The notes beneath the pieces were generated by a model that ran no database searches, was not told the DNA's origin, and was given only the letters and a program-made list of their open reading frames with translations. A stretch of 64,000 nucleotides of DNA from Aspergillus flavus (taxonomy: Eukaryota > Ascomycota > Eurotiomycetes > Eurotiales > Aspergillaceae), in assembly GCF_009017415.1 (NCBI RefSeq), contig NC_092408.1, positions 4,340,001 through 4,404,000 on the forward strand. The letters are read 5' to 3'. Shown piece by piece: positions 1-11,839 of this stretch. The position numbers were made by a program, and so were the translations under genes. Numbering within the stretch: position 1 is the stretch's first letter; each line of letters starts with the position of its first letter.

Positions 1-2424
1 CATTGTGCGTATCATGCCTTCCCCACCTTCAGCGCTTCCCTATACTTTTTTTTTTCTTACCAACCCCGTCACTTGAACCATTTTGAAATGCAAAGACTAA
101 CCGTCGGTGCGACTCAATTTAGATCACCAACGAAGTTTCCAACAGATCTACTCCGTATGTCCACCCCTCTGTTAAGATTCCGCCCCACCCCAGCCAACAA
201 CGAGCTTAACGGCGTGGGTTTTATCTAGCCATCCTATACTGACTGTGTGTGATGTTCAGCTCCCTCATCTCCTTCGACAACAAATGTAGATATCTCGGTG
301 AGGCTGCTAAGACACGAGAGACCTCCAACCTGAAGAACACTGTTGCAAACCTCAAGCGCCTGATTGGCCGCTCATTCAGCGACCCTGATGTTCAGATCGA
401 GCAGAGCTTCAATACTGCTACTCTCTGCGATGTGAACGGCCAGGCTGGTGTCGAGGTTAACTTCCGTCAGCAGAAGCAGAAGTTCTCGGCTACTCAGCTG
501 GTCGCCATGTACCTGACCAAGATCAGAGATACTGCCGCCAACGAACTGCAAATCCCCGTCTCCGATGTCACCATCAGCGTTCCCGCCTGGTTCACCGATG
601 TTCAGCGCCGGGCCATGCTTGACGCTGGTGAGATTGCTGGTCTCAAGGTTCTGAGACTGATCAACGACACCACCGCCACCGCTCTTGGATATGGTATCAC
701 TAAGCTCGATCTCCCCGGTCCCGAGGAGAAGCCTCGCCGCGTCATGTTCGTTGATATCGGCCACAGCGACTACACCGCTTCGATTGTTGAGTTCCGCAAG
801 GGTGAACTAAACGTCAAGGCTACCGCCTGCGACCGCCACTTCGGTGGCCGTAACTTCGACCTTGCCCTCACTGAGCATTTCGCCGAGGAGTTCAAGGAGA
901 AGTTCAAGATCGACGTTCGTAAGAACGCCAAGGCTTGGGCTCGTACCCTCGCTGCCGCTGAGAAGATGAAGAAGGTCCTTTCGGCGAACCCTGCTGCCCC
1001 CATGAGCATCGAATCCCTGATGGAGGACGTCGATGTCCGCGCCATTGTCAAGCGTGAGGAGCTGGAGACCATGGTTCAGCCTCTCCTGGAGCGCGTCCTT
1101 GTTCCCATCGAGCAGGCCCTCGCCGAGGCCAAGCTCAAGCCCGAGGATATTGACAGCATTGAGATGGTTGGTGGCTGCACTCGTGTCCCCTCCATCAAGG
1201 AGGCCGTTTCCAAGTTCTTCGGCAAGAACCTTTCCTTCACCCTGAACCAAGATGAGGCCATCGCTCGCGGTTGTGCCTTCAGCTGTGCCATCCTCTCCCC
1301 CGTCTTCCGTGTCCGTGACTTCTCCGTGCACGACATCGTCAACTACCCCATCGAGTTCACCTGGGAGCAGTCCGCAGATATCCCCGACGAGGACACCAGC
1401 CTGACCGTCTTCGGTCGCGGCAATGTCATGCCCTCGACCAAGATTCTCACGTTCTACCGCAAGCAGCCTTTCGATCTCGAAGCTCGTTACGCTAGCCCCG
1501 AGGAGCTTCCTGGAAAGACCGACCCCTGGGTGGGCCGCTTCTCTGTCAAGGGTGTCAAGGCCGATGCCAACGATGACTTCATGATTTGCAAGCTCAAGGC
1601 CCGCCTGAACTTGCACGGTATCCTCAACGTTGAGTCTGGTTACTACGTCGAGGACATGGAAGTGGAGGAGCCTGTCGAGGAGGATGCTGATGTGAGTTGG
1701 ATTCGTATCGTAATGCGCGCAGCTTTTGTTACTAACATGCGACTAGGCTATGGACACCGATGCTAAGGGTGATGAGCAGCCCAAGAAGACCCGCAAGGTC
1801 AAGAAGCAGGTTCGCAAGGGCGACCTGCCCATTGTCGCCGGCACCCCTGCCATTGAGCCTTCCGTTAAGGAAGCCTGGATCGAAGGCGAGAAGGCCATGT
1901 ATCTGCATGATAAGACTATCGCCGAGACCGACGAGAAGAAGAACGAGCTTGAAACCACGATTTACGATATGCGTGACAGGAAATATGGTCGCTACGCCAG
2001 ATTCCTCGAAGATGAGGCCAAGAAGCAGGCCTTCGATGACAAGCTGGATGAGCTCGAGGTATGTTCACTCTCCTTTTCTAGCCAGATCGCCGTGTCTGTC
2101 AAGGTTTTGTGCTCGTGCTAACCACGATTTTAGAACTGGCTGTATGATGATGAGGGCGGTGCTGACACCACTCTCGATGTCTATGCTGGCAAGCTCCAGG
2201 AGATCAAGAAGCTGGTGCAGCCATTCGAGGAGACCCTTGAGGACGAGCGCCAGCAAGCTCTGGCTGAAGAGCTCGCTAAGAAGCGCGCTGAGGAAGAAGC
2301 CAAGCGCGCGGCTGAAGAGCAGGCCAAGAAGGCCGCGGCCGCTGCTATGAACTTTGAAGAGAGAAATGAGACGATGCCTGATGCTCCTGCTCAGGAGGAA
2401 GCCCCCGCTGGCGACAAGCAGTAA
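1..2424 (+). CDS. hsp88: Hsp110-class chaperone Hsp88/Sse1, 5' end missing
   Basis: Hsp70-superfamily nucleotide-exchange factor and holdase of the cytosol, homologous to yeast Sse1 and Neurospora Hsp88. The gene enters from the left. I read exons 1-4, 123-154, 260-1691, 1747-2058 and 2134-2424, all in one frame; the tiny exon 123-154 encodes ITNEVSNRSTP, the usual Hsp88 N-terminal segment, and CATT at 1-4 completes the preceding DI. About 30 N-terminal residues lie outside the window. Visible are the actin-like ATPase domain (SVPAWFTDVQRRAML, LINDTTATALGYG, GGCTRVPSIKEAV), the beta-sandwich region, and a long charged Lys/Glu/Ala-rich helical tail (positions 2210-2340), as in Hsp110 proteins. 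About 689 residues are present, close to the family's ~710. The length and the diverged substrate domain separate it from ordinary Hsp70. The call is secure; the 5' microexon joins are by eye. Confidence 0.95.
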
Positions 2425-5170
2425 ACGCCTCGCTCCTGTTGCATCGGTCATTCCTCTCATCCTTAATATCCTATATTATCATTGAACACAGCTCTCGCAT
2501 TTGCAGACTGATGCCAATACCTATGAACCAAATTCAATGATGTTGTGCGCGAGGTTGCTTTTTTCTATCATTACGATGCCCCACTTGTTTTTCTTTCTTT
2601 CTTCTTTTCGATTGTCGACATGACCTGGCAAAATTCATGTAGAACGAGATTTCTTTTGGTTCTCGTGTGTCGCCGATGGCGTTTCTGTTTCCCCCTGGTT
2701 GCCCTGCGAGGATGCTGGCGAAGTCGTGCACCACTGCTGAATCTCGGCACCGTTGTCGGCGCATCCCCTTCCATCCGCTGGCGACCGGACCTACATAAGG
2801 GCGCATCATGGCACGCGAGACGGTACCGAACATAGATATGACATGTGTGGATAGACTTTGGCTGCGCAAAAGTAAATGATTGCCAATAAAAGACCCACGG
2901 ATAATAATGCCTAATCATCCTTTCAGGCTCAGGCTGCTGCCAGTCTCACCGCCATGTATGATTCCTAGGGCGGCGGTGCCCCGTAGCAAAATAGGTAACA
3001 TTTGCCTAGTAGGCACTATGAGCGATCTGCGGTCGGATTCACAGTGACCAAGAGTGATTATAGGTATATTCGTAGGGATGTAGCCCATAAACAAGCAGTA
3101 ATCCGAAGTGGTTCACATATATAAGGACTAAGGCCGTAGATAGAAACTTTAATCTAGGAGTCTCTTTGAGAGATGATTTCCTTTGAAGCTCTATCACCGG
3201 GTAGTAGACAACCTGCCCATTACATAAACCACAACCAAGCAGCTTCATTCCTGTGGTTCAACGTCTACGGATGCTCAATATTTGCTTTGGGGATGGAATT
3301 GATCAGGTGACCGACCAGGTCCGGGAGGATGACTAATCAGGTTCTTTTGCTAACTCTTTTGAGTTCCAACTTTCAAAACGCTACACTCTTCATGACCACA
3401 AAGAACGGTGAAAAGAGTATTCCTTCGCCAAGACGCATGGCACTAGGCAGCACTCATTCGAGTCGTGACAGGTCGCCGGGGCGCATTCAGTTGTTCGCTT
3501 CGCCAAGAATACTGGATTGGAAATCGGCCAGGAGTCGGAGGCGAAGGACAACAACGACTTTAAGTGGGACCCGGTCTGCTTGGCAGGCTGAACGAGAAAA
3601 AAAGGGGGGGTGTCATGATGGGGATATTTGACGATCGTGGAAATGTATGGTTTGGTAGATGTTCTTGTCACCTCATTTTATTCCGGCGGTGGTATTGTAC
3701 ATGAGTGAGTAGGTATTTAAGGGGCATTGAGATCTCTCGTGCCTTGACTTGGTCTCTAAATGTCGCCCAAAACGGAAGGCCGGCAGTGGTCGCTGCATGA
3801 GATACGGCATTAATGATGGATCCGGGTGCTTTGTGCATAAAGAACAGTATAAAAACTGACAGGGGATCCAAGCGCTGCTGAATTTAGGACTATGGCGTCG
3901 ACCGTCGTGATAGGATATTATTATATGCTTGACTAAAGCGTCTAGTATGGCGCCTCAAACCAGCCACTAGCTCCGGAATCCGGGACTTGACGGGAAGCTG
4001 TTAGTAGTTGTACAGGAGAGACGGTATTATACGTAGGGCTGGTTTTTACGAATACGAGTGCTTTTGTCATTGAGAGGTGTCAACTGTCAAGTGGCTCACG
4101 ATGAAACATCATGTTAGTCAGTGATGACGAATGGATGATTGAGATTGATTGATTGTATATTAATGGGGTAAGGTAGATTATGTATTTTGTTCTTCATAAT
4201 TACCCCTCTCTAGGGACGCATTGGGTGATTGTTCGCAGCTCCTGTTCCCCCGTAGAGTAGTATGGAATACTTTACGGAGTACTAGTAGTATGTGACCATA
4301 CTTCTTACTTACTACCACCTCATTGATGGAGGGAATGTAGTGGAGCAACCCCGAAGCGGGCTAATTGGCACGCGAGGTGGCGGTACTTTGGGGAAGTACC
4401 GTACCTCCTCGGTTTTGATTTCCTCAGGCTCTACAACTACGTAGAAGAATGCGTATGGGTTGTGCACTTACGTAGTAACGTGCCGTGGAAAGGGAGGCAA
4501 AACCCTTACGGATGATTCGCAGGAATTTCACCATCTCAGGGTCACTCCCCAAAGCAGGGTCTTTTCTCCCACTCAATTTCTCCTGCCACAGTGGGGACTT
4601 TTTTTCTCGAACCCAAATACCTTTCGCCCCGCTTTAAGAACTGCAGCTGCAGTGAACTGGTTCCCTGTATTTTTTTTTTGGATTTTATGTTAATTTGTGT
4701 TTTTGCTTTTTTCGACGGATTAGTCGGATCGCAGGGATACCCAAGGTTCCTTTCCCTTCCGGTGCGCTGGTTTGTACTTGCTTTCTTTTGAAGCATTTGG
4801 ATTGTTTTAGTTTCTTCTACTTTTCACTTCTCTTTACATTCTTCAGTGCACTTAAACTTTCGCCCCCAGGTTTAGCTTGGGACAATTCCTCCCTATTTCG
4901 GTCCCTGATCGACAGCACTTGACAGGGATACTACTCTTTTAGGAATATAATATTGGCTCCATCCCCGGATCCCTCGTGCGCAAAAACTGTTGGTCCACGA
5001 TCTACTATTGCACCGGCTTCCTTACCGTTCTATATACATTCCGTTACTCAACTCATCAACCGACGGGTGATTGCTAGTTTCCCCGGCCACTATGCGCACC
5101 GAGGCGTGATCGTTCTGCTCGTTATCTGCCCTCCGATCACCCTCCCTCCCTCCCTACACTAGATCTCGAA
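2425..5170. other. Intergenic region between hsp88 and the LicD-like gene
   Basis: Begins with the hsp88 3' untranslated region. Only short open frames without family likeness or usable splice structure are present, so I call no gene. The last 500 bases are T/C-rich (4640-4870), as expected of a fungal promoter and leader for the gene at 5171. Confidence 0.6.
4373..4411. repeat. Inverted repeat (hairpin) in intergenic DNA
   Basis: The 8-base arms CGGTACTT (4381-4388) and AAGTACCG (4394-4401) are perfectly complementary around a five-base loop. The stem can be extended outward with small bulges by GAGGTGG on the left against CCTCCTC on the right. It lies about 760 bases upstream of the LicD-like gene. 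Its role is unknown. Confidence 0.55.
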
Positions 5171-6164
5171 ATGCACCTTTGGGGTCTCCTGGCTCTTACC
5201 GGTGCGATCTGGTCAGCGCGGACCGAGGCGTCCTCCGCTTCGTCGACGGGCAGCGCGGAGCAGCATTATGGCAAGGTCGTTAATCAAGACGACCCGGACC
5301 CCTTGTGGGATAAGTACGGGTTAAACAAATCCGAGGAGTTCAAGTATTTCCATGAACCGGGCCACGATGATATTCTCGGCCACTATGATTCTCGCTACTT
5401 TACCGAACCCGTGGCGGACGAGGAACGTCCGCAGACGATGACCTATATGGTGCGCGCATACTTGAACTTTTTCGAGGAAAATGGATTAGAGACGTGGATC
5501 GCACATGGGACGTTGTTAGGATGGTGGTGGAACGGCAAGGTATCTCTCTTGCTTCCAGTGCATTTTGGTATGTCGCTAACTGGTAGCGCTTGCCTTTTTC
5601 TAGGTCATGCCCTGGGACTGGGATATGGATACTCAAGTACCCGATACTACCTTGCGTCAGCTTGCCGACCGCTATAACCAGACGGTCGTCCAATACTCGA
5701 CTAAGAATGCCGACGTACAACGGACCTATCTCCTCGATATCAACCCCTGGGCTCGTCAACGCGAGAATGGCATGGGACTGAATATCATCGATGCGCGATG
5801 GATAGATATGCAAACGGGCCTCTATATCGATATAACCGGGTTGAGTAAAATAAACCCAGATAAGCCGAACCTATGGATGGACAAGCACGAGCACCAGTAC
5901 CGGACGGAGGATATCTACCCCCTCCGGAAGACCACCTTCGAAGGAGTTGCGGCTAAAGTACCCTTTGACTATGATGCGATTCTGATCGAGGAATACGGGA
6001 AGAATGCCTTGACCAGCACGCATTTTCATAAGTGAGTTTCCTGGTCTCCTCATCATAAGGTAGTGCTAATCACATGCAGCCATACGTGGATTCCAGAATC
6101 AGAGGAATGGATCCCCGATGATCAAGTGGCCGATGCCATCGACGACGATAAACAGTACGAGTAG
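5171..6164 (+). CDS. LicD/Mnn4-like phosphotransferase-family protein
   Basis: Three exons, 5171-5539, 5604-6031 and 6080-6164, give 293 residues. The start is a hydrophobic N-terminus (MHLWGLLALTGAIWSA) that looks like a secretory signal, followed by the LicD core: a HGTLLGWWWNGK segment near residue 115 and PWDWDMDTQ just after the first intron. In LicD and fukutin families this acidic WDxDxD motif binds metal and substrate, and in yeast Mnn4 the same fold serves mannosyl-phosphate addition to glycans. A role in modifying secreted or wall glycans in the secretory pathway is inferred. Both introns have canonical ends (GTATCT..CTAG, GTGAGT..GCAG) and keep frame. The protein is shorter than Mnn4 and has no long acidic repeat tail. 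The exact transferred group cannot be told from sequence. Confidence 0.85.
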
Positions 6165-6808
6165 CGTGATTACTTCATTCACGTAACCGACCGGATGATC
6201 TATCCGGACATTGGATGCGGTCTTATACCCTGATATATATCTCGACATATATACATCGTGATCTTTGATGTAGCTACGGAGTTTTTGGGAGCTGATATCT
6301 TCATTGGGTGGCGTACGGAGAGGCTCATTTTTTGCGTTTGTTGGGATCTATTTGCATACATCGGTGTTCATCTGGCTTGTATAATTAAGTGACATTCTTG
6401 CTGCTGAATCAGCTTTGCTTTTGACCATGCGCCTTGTGTAACGCAGAACCCTGGATTCGGGACAACTGGTGTTACGGAAGCCCGATGGTGAAAAAACTAA
6501 AAACTTCTGAAAATTAATCGAAAACCCTTTGGAAAATCAAACCAAAAGCTTCTTCCATGCTAACAATCATTTGATGACGATGAGCAGAGCCCACATTGAT
6601 TTAGTGATGGGACGAGGGAAACCGATGGGGTATTCGGACATGATGATCGGCAATTAAGTTTGGTTGATCGCTGTTGTCGATCGTCAGGGGGGAACATTCC
6701 TGGCCTGAGGCCGCTAACTGAGTTATCTCCACGTGAACACACAGCTTCATGTTTTATCTTCACCTGACAGCCCTTGATACAATTTCCTTGGAAGAGTTTA
6801 TCTTGGAC
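6165..6808. other. Convergent intergenic region
   Basis: Lies between the 3' ends of the LicD-like gene and the PrpF-like gene. It is A/T-rich, particularly 6480-6560, and holds no supportable gene. Confidence 0.6.
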
Positions 6809-8144
6809 TCATCTAAATACCCACGACCTGTGATTACAGGCGATAAAACACCTTTTACTCAAACAATCGTCGTGCGGTGCGGAACATACTGACACTCTCC
6901 ACGGATGTCTCCCCGTTCTCGTGCATCCCCACGCCACCTCCACGCCCATCAGTCCACTGGGGTGTTTGAGCAACCACTTCACTGTGCTCATCGTTAGATT
7001 GATCATCATGGCTTGCCGTGTTTGAGAGTCACCATGGTGGACACCTGGGGCTTGGCGCTGAATATCCCATGCTACCGTTCCTGGTATGCTTAGCGCGGTG
7101 CCGACACAGACAGCTCCCGTCGGCTGAAGGCTGGGATGAGGTTGACCCAGGCTGAACGGCAGTACTTCAATATCAGCTTCATCAATGTGACGTCCTACGT
7201 CGACCTCGCGTCGACATGGATATAGATGGGCGATTTTAGGGGTACCTATAACTCGTCCCGCCGTAGCAGTGTCTTCAGCGAGACCAAACCGCACAGCTCC
7301 TGCAACGCGGATCTCCTCGATGATTCCGAGCGAAAGGGGAGATGTAGGTTCCGAGCCATGATACGCGGCGGGCATGGTACTCGCGGATAGCAATGCAAAA
7401 GGGTTCGCAGCATCCACTAGACTGACTCGAACTATAAACGGCGTCGGGGTGTGCGCCGAGCCCACGGTGAGCATTTCTTGCTTCGCTCCGCTGGGGAACA
7501 GCCTTCCCGTCATGCTACCGGCTGGCTTGATGATATTCATTCGAATTGGACTTGCTGTGCCTCGAACCCCTGCTATGCTGTAGTCGCCGTCCTCGGAAAA
7601 CCTGCCGTCTGGGGTGACGTGAACGGTCTCCACCAGGATTTGCTGTGTGTTGGTGTTAAACACTGTGATGTGCATCTGCCAGTTTAACAATGGCGCCAGA
7701 ACATGAAACTAATAATGTGTAAGGTAATGTTACAGTTCTTTGTCCCTGTATTGTTGGTCTCACGAGCTCTTCATCCAGAGCAAATGGTCCTACCCCGGAC
7801 GCCATGTTTCCACAATTCCCTGTCATGTCAACCTGGGCTTGATCCGGGGCGACCTGAACAAAGGTATAGTCGGCGTCTACCACGGGTATTTTAGACTTGC
7901 GAATTACCGCCACCTTAGAAGTGGTTGGTGTCGCGCCTCCGACTCCATTGAGCTGTCTCTTGCCCCCCTCGGCCGAACCCAGAGCAGAGAGGAGAATTGG
8001 TGCCCAAAGGTCTTTAGACCAAGGGAGGTCATGCTCATGAATGAACAAGCCTTTCGAAGTACCCGCCCTCATCCAGACCGCCGGAATACCCGTTCGGACT
8101 GGATTTGAGGCGTGAGAGACGGCATGCTTAGAAATTCCCGGCAT
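6809..8144 (-). CDS. PrpF/DUF453 family isomerase, C-terminus altered by frameshift
   Basis: Two exons on the minus strand, 7764-8144 and 6809-7675, joined by an 88-nt intron (GTGAGA..GCAG), give about 415 residues. I start at the ATG at 8144; the longer frame begins with GTG just after an in-frame stop. PrpF proteins have a diaminopimelate-epimerase-like fold and include methylaconitate isomerase, methylitaconate isomerase and the 4-oxalomesaconate tautomerase of gallate catabolism. Seen here are PAVWMRAGTSKGLF at the N-terminus, LNGVGGATPTTSKVAV, and the catalytic-cysteine motif TGNCGNMASGVGPFA. Near 6932-6936 the frame departs from the family: the neighbouring frame reads ESVSMFRTARRLFE and stops at 6855-6857, the usual PrpF ending. 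One missing G in GGGC would explain it; the annotated frame instead ends in about 35 unrelated residues. It is divergent from a transporter, so the substrate may be an imported tricarboxylate or aromatic breakdown product. Confidence 0.88.
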
Positions 8145-8604
8145 CGAATCAGGCTTGGTCTCTACCACCTAGCGCGGTGAGCTGTTTCAGTGGGCATGTA
8201 TGACCAGACTACCGCCGATGAAGGCCTGATGTATTCTGTGTTTTCGAAGAAGGACAAAGAGGTCCCTAGTATCGTGAGCGGGACAGGGCTGTGGAAGCCA
8301 TTATATTGTGCTGTAAATTAACATGTGCTTCTCTGACCATTCTTTGGACAATGATATCGCACGGCGATGCGGCCCGAAAACTCCTATATATTGTACTCAT
8401 GCAACTTTGCTCCGCGGGAAGATCTGGCCCGCGGGATATAACTTCCCGTGTGATTTTTTTTCAACGTCACACACAGACAGCCAATTACGTTCCTGCCGGA
8501 GTATGTCATTCGTGTCGTACTAATAGGAAGCTTCTCTGTGCCTCCTTTTAATCGATCACTTGGTCCTTGTCATGGTTTGAGAACGGCTTCTACAAGTGAA
8601 TCAA
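8145..8604. promoter_or_regulatory. Shared divergent promoter of PrpF-like and transporter genes
   Basis: The 460 bases between the two start codons must hold both promoters. The notable content is the symmetric GC-rich element listed separately and a TATA-like GGATATAAC at 8434-8442. Confidence 0.6.
8412..8434. promoter_or_regulatory. Symmetric operator-like element in divergent promoter
   Basis: The arms CCGCGGG (8412-8418) and CCCGCGG (8428-8434) are perfect inverted copies flanking the 9-base spacer AAGATCTGG, itself centred on the palindrome AGATCT. Fungal Zn2Cys6 dimers bind paired CGG/CCG triplets with fixed spacing, so this is a candidate binding site serving both flanking genes. The binding protein is not known. 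Confidence 0.45.
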
Positions 8605-10522
8605 ATGCCAACCCCAACCATGTGGAATCTGCTCGAAAGACAGTCCAATGGTTCTGATTCTGGTACTGACGGGAGGATGACTAGTATACGAGTGTATCTT
8701 CTGGCCATTGTCACCTCAATGGGTGCTTTCTTATTCGGGTATGACATGGCATTTATCGGTACATCGATTGAGTTGAATTCCTTTAAGAAGTATACAGGCC
8801 TTAAATAGACATCGCTCCATGGGTGCGGGGATCCTAACAATCTACAGGGACTTTGGGTTGGAGCACGCGTCCAAGGCTGTCGAGGATGCTTTCTCAGCCA
8901 ATATTGTATCTCTCCTACAAGCGGGCTGCTTCTTCGGATCTCTCATCTCTGCCCCGCTGAGTGATCGTTTTGGGCGTAAGCTTGCTCTCGGGTTGGCGGG
9001 CCTGATTTTCTGTGTTGGATCAACTCTGCAGGTTGCAACATTGGGAAGGGAAGCTGTGATGTTTGTGGGGAGATTCGTTGGTGGTCTTGTAAGTTGTCAA
9101 AGGCTTAGCCTATAATCTATGTAGCCGACAGCTCAAAGACTTATGTATGAGTCGGCTATACTGACTGTGCAATACAGGCTGTCGGCGCCGCAAGTATGCT
9201 CGTTCCCTTGTATACGGCCGAGTGTTCCCCACCTCACATTCGGGGGCGTCTGGTCGGTATATTCGAAATTGGCGTGCAGGTGGGAATGTGCATCGGCTTC
9301 TGGATCAACTACGCTGTCGATCAAACTATGGCACCGTCAACTTCCCAATGGCTGACGCCATTCGCCATCCAATTTATTCCCGGAGGCCTCCTCATTATTG
9401 GTCTTCTTTTCCTTCCCGAATCCCCGAGATGGACTGCACGAGTTCGGGGAAAAAGGCTCGCAAGACAAACCCTTTCATACCTGCGGGGACTCCCGGAAAG
9501 CCATCCCTCAGTGGAGTCGGAACTCAATGATATCATTACCCAGCTCGAGGACGAAAGGGCGGACAATCCTGGAAAGAGACTCTGGATCGAGATCAAGGAG
9601 CTAACGCACCCTGGCATCAGAGCTAGGCTCTTTCTGGGTTTCATGATTATGGTTTTCTGTCAAATGGCTGGTTCTAATGCTATCAACCATTATTCGCCCC
9701 TGATATTCCGATCGATCGGTTTGACTGGTAGAAAGACTACTTTGATTTCGACGGGACTCTATGGAGTGGTCCGACTGGTCGCTGTTTGCATCGCCATGTA
9801 TTGGACTGTCGATGGCTTCGGGCGGACGCGAATGTTGATGTGGGGGGGTGCACTAATGGTACGTCTGCTGCCTCTTGACCGGCCCTAAACGATGCATTCG
9901 TGGATTATGTTTGGTTTTGTTCTGACATGGTATAACAAAGGCCTTTTGCATGTGGTTTATCGGGGCCTTCGTTAAGCTTCACGCGACCACCAATCACGTC
10001 GACGTTAAAGGGCACACCAGTGCCGGATCATATGCGGCCGCAGTGTTTATATTTATCTATGCCTTTGGCTTCTGTTTTAGCTGGGCCGGCGTGCCATGGA
10101 TTATCTGCTCTGAAATATACCCTTTGCGCGTGCGAAGTCTTTGTATGGCCATCTGTACGGCTACCCACTGGCTTCTGAACTTCGTCATTGCCCGCAGTTT
10201 CCCTTATATGATTCGGAATATGAAATATGGAACATATTTCTTCTTTGCCAGTTTTCTGACGCTTGCGATCCCATTTGTGTGGTTGATGGTGCCGGAGACG
10301 AAGGAATTGAAGCTTGAAGAGGTGGATGGTGTGTTTAGAAATCGAACCTCCTGGGGAAGACGGGAACCTCAATTACCTTGCGGGGATCATGCTGATCTCT
10401 GTTCTTTAGATGCTGAGAGGGGCAAGACTGAGAGAGTTAGAGATGTCAAGAGCGCTGGAGTCAAGGAGGTTGAGAAGATTGATACTTTAAAGAGATATTG
10501 GCTTAACACCTTGCCAGACTGA
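8605..10522 (+). CDS. MFS sugar/quinate-type transporter
   Basis: Four exons, 8605-8789, 8848-9088, 9178-9858 and 9941-10522, give about 562 residues; all joins keep frame (SFKK|DFG, GGL|AVG, ALM|AFC). I use the ATG at 8605 because the frame's earlier start is GTG. It is a twelve-helix plasma-membrane symporter of the sugar-porter family: FLFGYDMAFIG in helix 1, SDRFGRK in the loop after helix 2, YTAECSPPHIRG, and PESPRW before the central loop, then SEIYPLRVRS and PETKELKLEEVD after the last helices. The QutD quinate permease branch looks nearest from the N-terminal and helix 7-8 wording, but the substrate is inference. Its divergent partner is the PrpF-like isomerase, which suggests uptake of an acid that the isomerase's pathway consumes. 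The tail after residue 520 is charged and cytosolic. Confidence 0.9.
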
Positions 10523-11839
10523 GCCTCCTGCTTCACCATCTTTTGTTCTCATTTGCGGTTTTGTGATTGCCATGTGGGCCTTGATGTCTCTTAGGTATAC
10601 CTTAACGGTGGTTGTGGTATGTCGGCTGCTTACACTAGCAACGACAGGTTACATGACAATAGTAATTGACTTCTAAGTATAGACAGTCATCATATGTGTT
10701 CTACAAAGCTGTCGATTTATACTACAGTACACGCTCCGTAAGAGCTCAAGACCATAGTGACCTGGAACTGTTGTCTCAGCATGATTCTATTGACACTGGT
10801 CACCCTTCTCAGTAGTTTTTGGACTTCTTATTCCGTAGACACCAGCAGTAAACAACCTGGCTCTTGTGAATAACCTGTCTACAAGTGTTACCGAGTTCCA
10901 ACCCCTCATGCTTCACATAGTATGAAAGTTTAATGCCCACTATCAGGTCAGAGTACATCACATGATATCCCGCGGGAAGTCCTTCCCTATGACACCAATG
11001 GAGATTCTGTTTCTATACTTGCCACTACGAAATACAGACATCATTGACGGAGATAAGACTCGTCGGCAAAGAGCGTTCCAGGCCTCTGTGTTCTGCCGCC
11101 AAAGAAGGTTCGATGTGGACTTTTATGGCCAAATACGGAACGTCTAATAATTCCTAGTGGACATGCGACAGCTTGTTTGTGACCTATAATCTGCGTGAGT
11201 TGCTGATATAGATCATCATTCCGTGTGAGACCATCCACTTGTCGGCTCCCCCAGCTGGCCAGCTCCGACAACGACTACAACTCGAAAGCCAGAGCCCTCG
11301 CAGTGGAATATATGTTCTCGCTGGATCTTGTGAGCCCGGGCTGCTCCGCTCAAGTGCAAATACCATCCACTCTCCCCACGGTCCAAGACACTGGCCAAGT
11401 TGAGACTGCACATTCAACTAGTCTCGGATTTCCATCTCCCATAATGAAGACCCCAGCTATCATGGTCGCACCAGTGCCCTTTCCAACGACATCGCGCCGA
11501 ACAAGAGGGTGCTTTAGAGCCTAGTGGTTAATCCGAAGATGCCCATCAAGTGAATCAAAAATGGATTGATGGGGGAATCTGCGCATCAACGTGAGTGACA
11601 CTCCATTTCTCGTGAATAGCTCATTCTGAATGAATGCAGGCCAAATGCCCTGGACTTGCGCAAAGGGAAGCTGAATTTCGATGGAGAAGGCTCGGAGCTG
11701 GGCATTTGTCTTTTGTCACTGCATTGACACCGTCAACATTCCTCATCACCTACCGTCGGGCGTTCATGCGAGATATGTTCTGTGGCGGACCAGTTTAACC
11801 AGGCTAGATTCCGATATTTAGCAGTGGCCCGACAGACTC
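10523..11839. other. Gene-poor stretch, possible old debris
   Basis: No gene can be supported. Short frames on the minus strand at 11216-11523 contain fragments such as GKGTGATMIAGVFIMGDG, but they are too broken to assign. It adjoins the transcription-factor remnant and is probably decayed accessory DNA. Confidence 0.5.

Noticed and set aside
807..1616. Long minus-strand frame inside hsp88.
   Set aside because: Antisense shadow caused by codon bias of a highly expressed gene.
11216..11523. Minus-strand frames with VVVVVGAGQLGEP and GKGTGATMIAGVFIMGDG looked like pieces of an FAD or NAD enzyme.
   Set aside because: The pieces are in different frames, short, and without supporting flanks; glycine-rich strings like these arise by chance.
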